Both the position numbers and the translations under genes were made by a program. A stretch of 64,000 nt of DNA, taken from Thiovibrio sp964588325. GTDB taxonomy: Bacteria; Desulfobacterota; Desulfobulbia; Desulfobulbales; Desulfurivibrionaceae. The stretch is from contig CAZPOR010000004.1 of assembly GCA_964588325.1 (NCBI GenBank), forward strand, positions 124,001 through 188,000, written 5' to 3'. This document shows positions 60,569 through 64,000 of this stretch, piece after piece. Positions within the stretch are counted from its first letter, which is position 1; each line of letters begins with the position of its first letter. The notes below the pieces were generated by a model, which saw only the letters and a list, made by a program, of their open reading frames with translations, searched no databases and was not told the DNA's origin.

Positions 60569-63007
60569 ATGCTTTCCCGACTCTTTGATCAAATACACCG
60601 GTGGAAAAAAGACGCTCCCCCAGGCGGTCCAGGGGAATCATCCGCCCAGGAACCGCCTCCCCTCAATCCTGCTGAAAATCCGCAAGTGCCCGTCTGGTCC
60701 CCTGGCGACACCATCCTTAACCGATACCATATCGAACAAGTTATGTCGGGATCCATGGGAAATGTTTACATCTCCGAGCATCTCGGCTGGAAAATAAAGG
60801 TCGCCATCAAAGCTCCCCGGCCGGAAGTGCTTGCGGACCGTGAAGGCATGAGCCGCATACTCAAGGAAGCCAACGGCTGGGTCCGAATGGGCATGCATCC
60901 CAATGTTGCCTCCTGTTTTTATGTTCTGGCCATCAATAAAATCCCCCATCTCTTCATTGAATTTATCGATGGAGGGAATCTTTCCGAATGGATCAAAGCC
61001 GGCCGTTGCAGAAATCTCCGCACCGCTCTCTCTCTTGCCATTCAATTCTGTCACGGCATGGAATTTACCCACCAGCGCGGCATTATCCATCGCGATATCA
61101 AGCCCCAGAATATCCTGATCACCAAGAACTCCCTGTTGAAAATAACCGATTTCGGCATCCTCCTTGCCCACGGGGATGCCGAAACAGGCGATGGCCTGGC
61201 GCCAGGCGCCGACCCGGCAGACCACGAAGCGACCATCGGCTTTCGAGGGACCCTCGGCTACGCTTCCCCGGAACAACTGCGCAACGCCCACACCGTTGAC
61301 CTGCGAACGGATATTTTCTCTTTCGGCCTCTGCCTCTGGGTCATGCTCTGCGGCAAAAAGCCGTTTATCAACAACGCGCTGAAACATAAAATACCCAACC
61401 CGACGCCGGTGGCGCCGGACATTAAATTTTCCAAGGCGCTCAAGGATGTCTTGCGCAAAAGCGTTGCCTACAATCCCGACGACCGCTATGCCAATTTTGC
61501 CGAAATGCGGGCGGCCCTGAACGAAGCGTATACCGCTGCCTTTAACACCGCCTGCCCCTACGCGGAGCTCAGCAATATCGATCTTAGGGCGGACAGCCTG
61601 AACAACAGGGCCGTCTCCCTTTTTGAGCTCGGGGAGATCAAAGAAGCGGCCGCCTGCCTCAACAAAACCCTTGAAATCAACGAAATGCTTCCCGAAGCCG
61701 TGTACAATATGATCTTACTCAACTGGCGCTCGGGGGCAAAGGCCACAAAAATTATTCGCCAGATCGAAACCGCAAAAAAGCGTGGGGCGACAACCCAATG
61801 GCTCACCGAAATGGAGGGCGCGGTCAAGCGCAGCATGGTGGAGGACAAGGGCGATCCCGCCAAGCAGCAGTATCCGGAATTTCGCCTGTGCCTCCCCAAA
61901 AATTCCCTGGAAGTTTTTCGCGAAGGCCAGCTCCACCTCTCCGTGCAGCGCAATATCCTCGACCATCTGGATAATAAACGCTATGGCCCCTGCCATGATA
62001 TCCTGATGACGGCCTGGAAAAACAGCAGCTACAAAAAAGACAAGATCTTCAACATGGTCTACCACCGGCTGTTACTGGTGGGGACAAAAAAGAAGGTGTT
62101 GGGTGTTCAGCGCTTCCTGACTCTGAAAGGAGATGAGGGCCCTGCCAAGCATCTTGCCCATATTCCGAACACGAAAAAGTTTGTTGCCGCCGGTCCGGAA
62201 GGGAAAATAATCCTTCACGACCTGAGCACCTCCTCGCATCAAAGCATTGTCTTGGCAAAAGAGGGCAGCGCCATTTCAGCCCTGGCCATCTGCCCGCAGG
62301 GCAAATACATCGCCGTTGGGGCGCAGGATGGCACCGTTTGCCTGTTTTCGACAAAAACCGGCGCCCAGGAATCGAAAACCGTTGCCCACAGCGGCCCGGT
62401 ATACGCACTGGCCTTTAACGATAATGGCCGCCACCTTGCCTCTGGCGGGGCAGACGGAATCATGAAGATACGCAAGCTGGGCACCGGTCCGGAAATGACA
62501 ACCTCCATCAAGGAAGGTGGTTCCGTCCGCGCCATTATCTATACCGCCAGCGGCTTGAACCTGATAACCGGAAGCGAAGACGGCTCTGTCCGCTTTTGGG
62601 ACGCCAACGGAAAAGAATGCACCAGGATCATCGAAGCCCATGCCATGCCTGTTATCTCCCTGGCAAACTCGCTTGATGGCCAACGCTTTATCTCGGCCGG
62701 AACCGACCGGCATGTAAAAGTATGGGAACACACTACCGGCCGTTGCCTCAAGTCGATCAAGGCGCACGACGAAACCATTTCTTCCGCTTTGTTTCTCCAA
62801 GACAACCAGACCCTGATCTCCGGCTGTGAAGATGACATCATCAAGCTCTGGGACAGCAACAGCGGCGAATGCCTGGCCGTTCTTGACGGCAGGGGCGACG
62901 GCATTTACAGCCTTGCCCACGGGCCTAAGCCCCACACCTTTCTTTCCGGCAGAAAAGATGGGGCCATTGTGTTCTGGATGGTCATCTACCAACTGCATTT
63001 TGAGTAA
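60569..63007 (+). CDS. Ser/Thr protein kinase with TPR and WD40 repeats
   Basis: An 812-residue fusion. Kinase domain about 50-330: Lys 81 in VAIK, HRDIKPQN (174-181) and DFG (194-196); the Gly loop is reduced to SGSMGNVY. A TPR-like region (about 340-450), then a poorly conserved stretch, and from about 520 to 812 a run of WD40 repeats with GSEDGSVRFWD and GCEDDIIKLWD. The start is chosen to follow the FHA gene closely (eight bases). No membrane segment is seen, so cytoplasmic. It lies between a double-FHA protein and a PP2C phosphatase. Confidence 0.88.
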   Translation: MLSRLFDQIHRWKKDAPPGGPGESSAQEPPPLNPAENPQVPVWSPGDTILNRYHIEQVMSGSMGNVYISEHLGWKIKVAIKAPRPEVLADREGMSRILKEANGWVRMGMHPNVASCFYVLAINKIPHLFIEFIDGGNLSEWIKAGRCRNLRTALSLAIQFCHGMEFTHQRGIIHRDIKPQNILITKNSLLKITDFGILLAHGDAETGDGLAPGADPADHEATIGFRGTLGYASPEQLRNAHTVDLRTDIFSFGLCLWVMLCGKKPFINNALKHKIPNPTPVAPDIKFSKALKDVLRKSVAYNPDDRYANFAEMRAALNEAYTAAFNTACPYAELSNIDLRADSLNNRAVSLFELGEIKEAAACLNKTLEINEMLPEAVYNMILLNWRSGAKATKIIRQIETAKKRGATTQWLTEMEGAVKRSMVEDKGDPAKQQYPEFRLCLPKNSLEVFREGQLHLSVQRNILDHLDNKRYGPCHDILMTAWKNSSYKKDKIFNMVYHRLLLVGTKKKVLGVQRFLTLKGDEGPAKHLAHIPNTKKFVAAGPEGKIILHDLSTSSHQSIVLAKEGSAISALAICPQGKYIAVGAQDGTVCLFSTKTGAQESKTVAHSGPVYALAFNDNGRHLASGGADGIMKIRKLGTGPEMTTSIKEGGSVRAIIYTASGLNLITGSEDGSVRFWDANGKECTRIIEAHAMPVISLANSLDGQRFISAGTDRHVKVWEHTTGRCLKSIKAHDETISSALFLQDNQTLISGCEDDIIKLWDSNSGECLAVLDGRGDGIYSLAHGPKPHTFLSGRKDGAIVFWMVIYQLHFE

Positions 63008-63038
63008 TTTCCCCGGGCGGGAATAGCGCGGAATCTTC

Positions 63039-63806
63039 ATGATCTTCGAGTTCTTAAAAAAAATCTGCAAACGCAAGCCCAGAACCATTTCTTTTTATGG
63101 CCGCACGGACACCGGCATGGTTCGGGGCCACAACGAAGACAGCTTTTGCTCGCTCCGCAACCGGCGTCTTTTCGTGGTCGCCGATGGCATGGGCGGCCAT
63201 AATGCAGGCGAGATCGCCAGCCACCTTGCCATCGAAGCCCTGCTCGAATTTCTCTCGGAAGAAAAAATCCGGGAAATGCGCGGCAACGACGAGGAAATTC
63301 ACCAGAGTATGCTGGCGGCCTTCGCCCATGCCAATCAGGCAGTAATGAACAAGGCCGCCGCCGAGGAAACGATGAAAGGGATGGGCTGCACCATGGTTGC
63401 CTGCCTTCTTGACGAAAACCGCCTCCACACCTGCCATGTGGGGGACGCACGCTGTTATCTTTTTGAAAATGCCAGCCTGCACCAGATCACCACGGATCAT
63501 ACCGCGGTGACGTACATCACCAAAACCGATGCCGACAACAAAGAAATCCAGATCCCGCGGCATGTGGTAACCCGTGCCATCGGCTTCAACTCCCCGGAAG
63601 GGCCGGAATACCACAAAACCATTTTACGGCCGGGCAACAGGGTGCTCCTCTGTTCCGATGGGTTGTGGAACATGGTTGACCACACCCGGCTTGAGCAAAT
63701 CCTCCTCAATGCCCCCACCCCGGAAAAAGCCAGCGAAACCTTGGTCAAGGCGGCCAATGAGCAAGGCGGGCGCGACAACATCACCGCCCTGGTCATCTTT
63801 TATTAA
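63039..63806 (+). CDS. PP2C-family Ser/Thr phosphatase
   Basis: A 255-residue phosphatase. Metal-binding motifs are VRGHNEDSF (about 27-35), VVADGMGGHNAG, LLCSDGLWNMV and GRDNITALVI near the C-terminus. It would reverse phosphorylation by the neighbouring kinase. It starts 31 bases after the kinase gene and belongs to the same transcription unit. No membrane segment. Confidence 0.92.
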   Translation: MIFEFLKKICKRKPRTISFYGRTDTGMVRGHNEDSFCSLRNRRLFVVADGMGGHNAGEIASHLAIEALLEFLSEEKIREMRGNDEEIHQSMLAAFAHANQAVMNKAAAEETMKGMGCTMVACLLDENRLHTCHVGDARCYLFENASLHQITTDHTAVTYITKTDADNKEIQIPRHVVTRAIGFNSPEGPEYHKTILRPGNRVLLCSDGLWNMVDHTRLEQILLNAPTPEKASETLVKAANEQGGRDNITALVIFY

Positions 63807-63817
63807 AGGGAAATACA

Positions 63818-64000
63818 ATGTCTGCCCAGCACAACGCCCCGAATACCCTTGAAAATATCGCCGCCGATCTTATAGCCCTGGCCAATGACCTTGCCCAGGG
63901 AAAACTCCGGGTTGGCAATCGGCTGGTCGAGATAGGAAACCCTCTGTTTATTAAAACCAAGCAAAAAATCACCGGCGACACCGCCTATTGCACCCTTTCC
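63818..64000 (+). CDS. Partial gene, unknown, in the kinase cluster
   Basis: An ATG at 63818, eleven bases after the PP2C stop, opens a frame that continues to the window edge (61 codons visible). The visible part, with ENIAADLIALANDLAQGKL, is helical and has no known motif. Close spacing and direction place it in the same unit as the kinase and phosphatase. Function not assignable. Confidence 0.6.
   Translation, partial: MSAQHNAPNTLENIAADLIALANDLAQGKLRVGNRLVEIGNPLFIKTKQKITGDTAYCTLS

Overview
The window reads as chromosomal DNA of a Gram-negative, GC-rich bacterium, most likely a deltaproteobacterium of the Desulfobacterota (Desulfobulbales-like). That placement is inference. It rests on lipid A/Kdo genes (lpxC, lpxK, waaA), type IV pilus retraction (pilT), many NtrC, CheA, FHA and HD-type regulators, and a SelW-type selenoprotein with an in-frame UGA. 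No rRNA operon or taxon-specific marker is present to confirm it.

Layout. 1-7.6 kb: a compact primary-like sigma factor, comEC convergent with pilT, a PHP phosphoesterase, and an orphan OAS/CD-NTase-like nucleotidyltransferase. 7.9-20.9 kb: mostly signalling. A receiver protein, a CheA-like kinase and an NtrC-type regulator form one module. They are followed by two small Cys-rich proteins, a BaiN/YhiN-type flavoprotein, the UGA-containing selW gene, an FHA-adenylate cyclase, an HD-GYP protein, a PEP synthase/PPDK regulatory kinase, a membrane protein translationally coupled to a histidine kinase, and an ABC-F ATPase. 21-27.5 kb: exported beta-carbonic anhydrase, dGTPase-like protein, valS, an AT-richer hotdog gene, a DUF1439 lipoprotein, and DUF948 and YtxH proteins. 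27.7-37.5 kb: nadK, proC, lpxC, lpxK, waaA, rsmE, murJ, mogA and purM. 38.1-38.9 kb: a zinc-ribbon protein and tRNA-His.

38.9-47.86 kb holds an integrated element next to tRNA-His: a P4-type integrase, an AlpA-like regulator, a primase-polymerase/helicase replicase, an iteron-like repeat cluster, an AT-rich type II restriction-modification pair, and a DUF5681 (terminase-small-subunit-like) protein. Clusters of GGGGGCAAC repeats, partly with the same 12-bp spacing, lie just inside both ends. The gene order resembles a phage-inducible chromosomal island (phage satellite).

47.9-64 kb: trmJ-like methyltransferase, BON lipoprotein, and a cold-shock locus. The latter has a long-leader DEAD-box helicase followed by two nearly identical csp genes whose leaders carry covarying hairpins. 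After these come tRNA-Thr, an NtrC-type regulator, a PP-loop tRNA-thiolation-like protein coupled to recN, a BepA-like M48 protease with TPRs, and an HDOD protein. The window ends in a Ser/Thr phosphorylation cluster (double FHA, STPK-TPR-WD40, PP2C) whose last gene runs off the end.

The items I consider most worth a second look are the selenoprotein, the satellite-like element with its repeats, the csp leader RNA, and the orphan CD-NTase-like protein.
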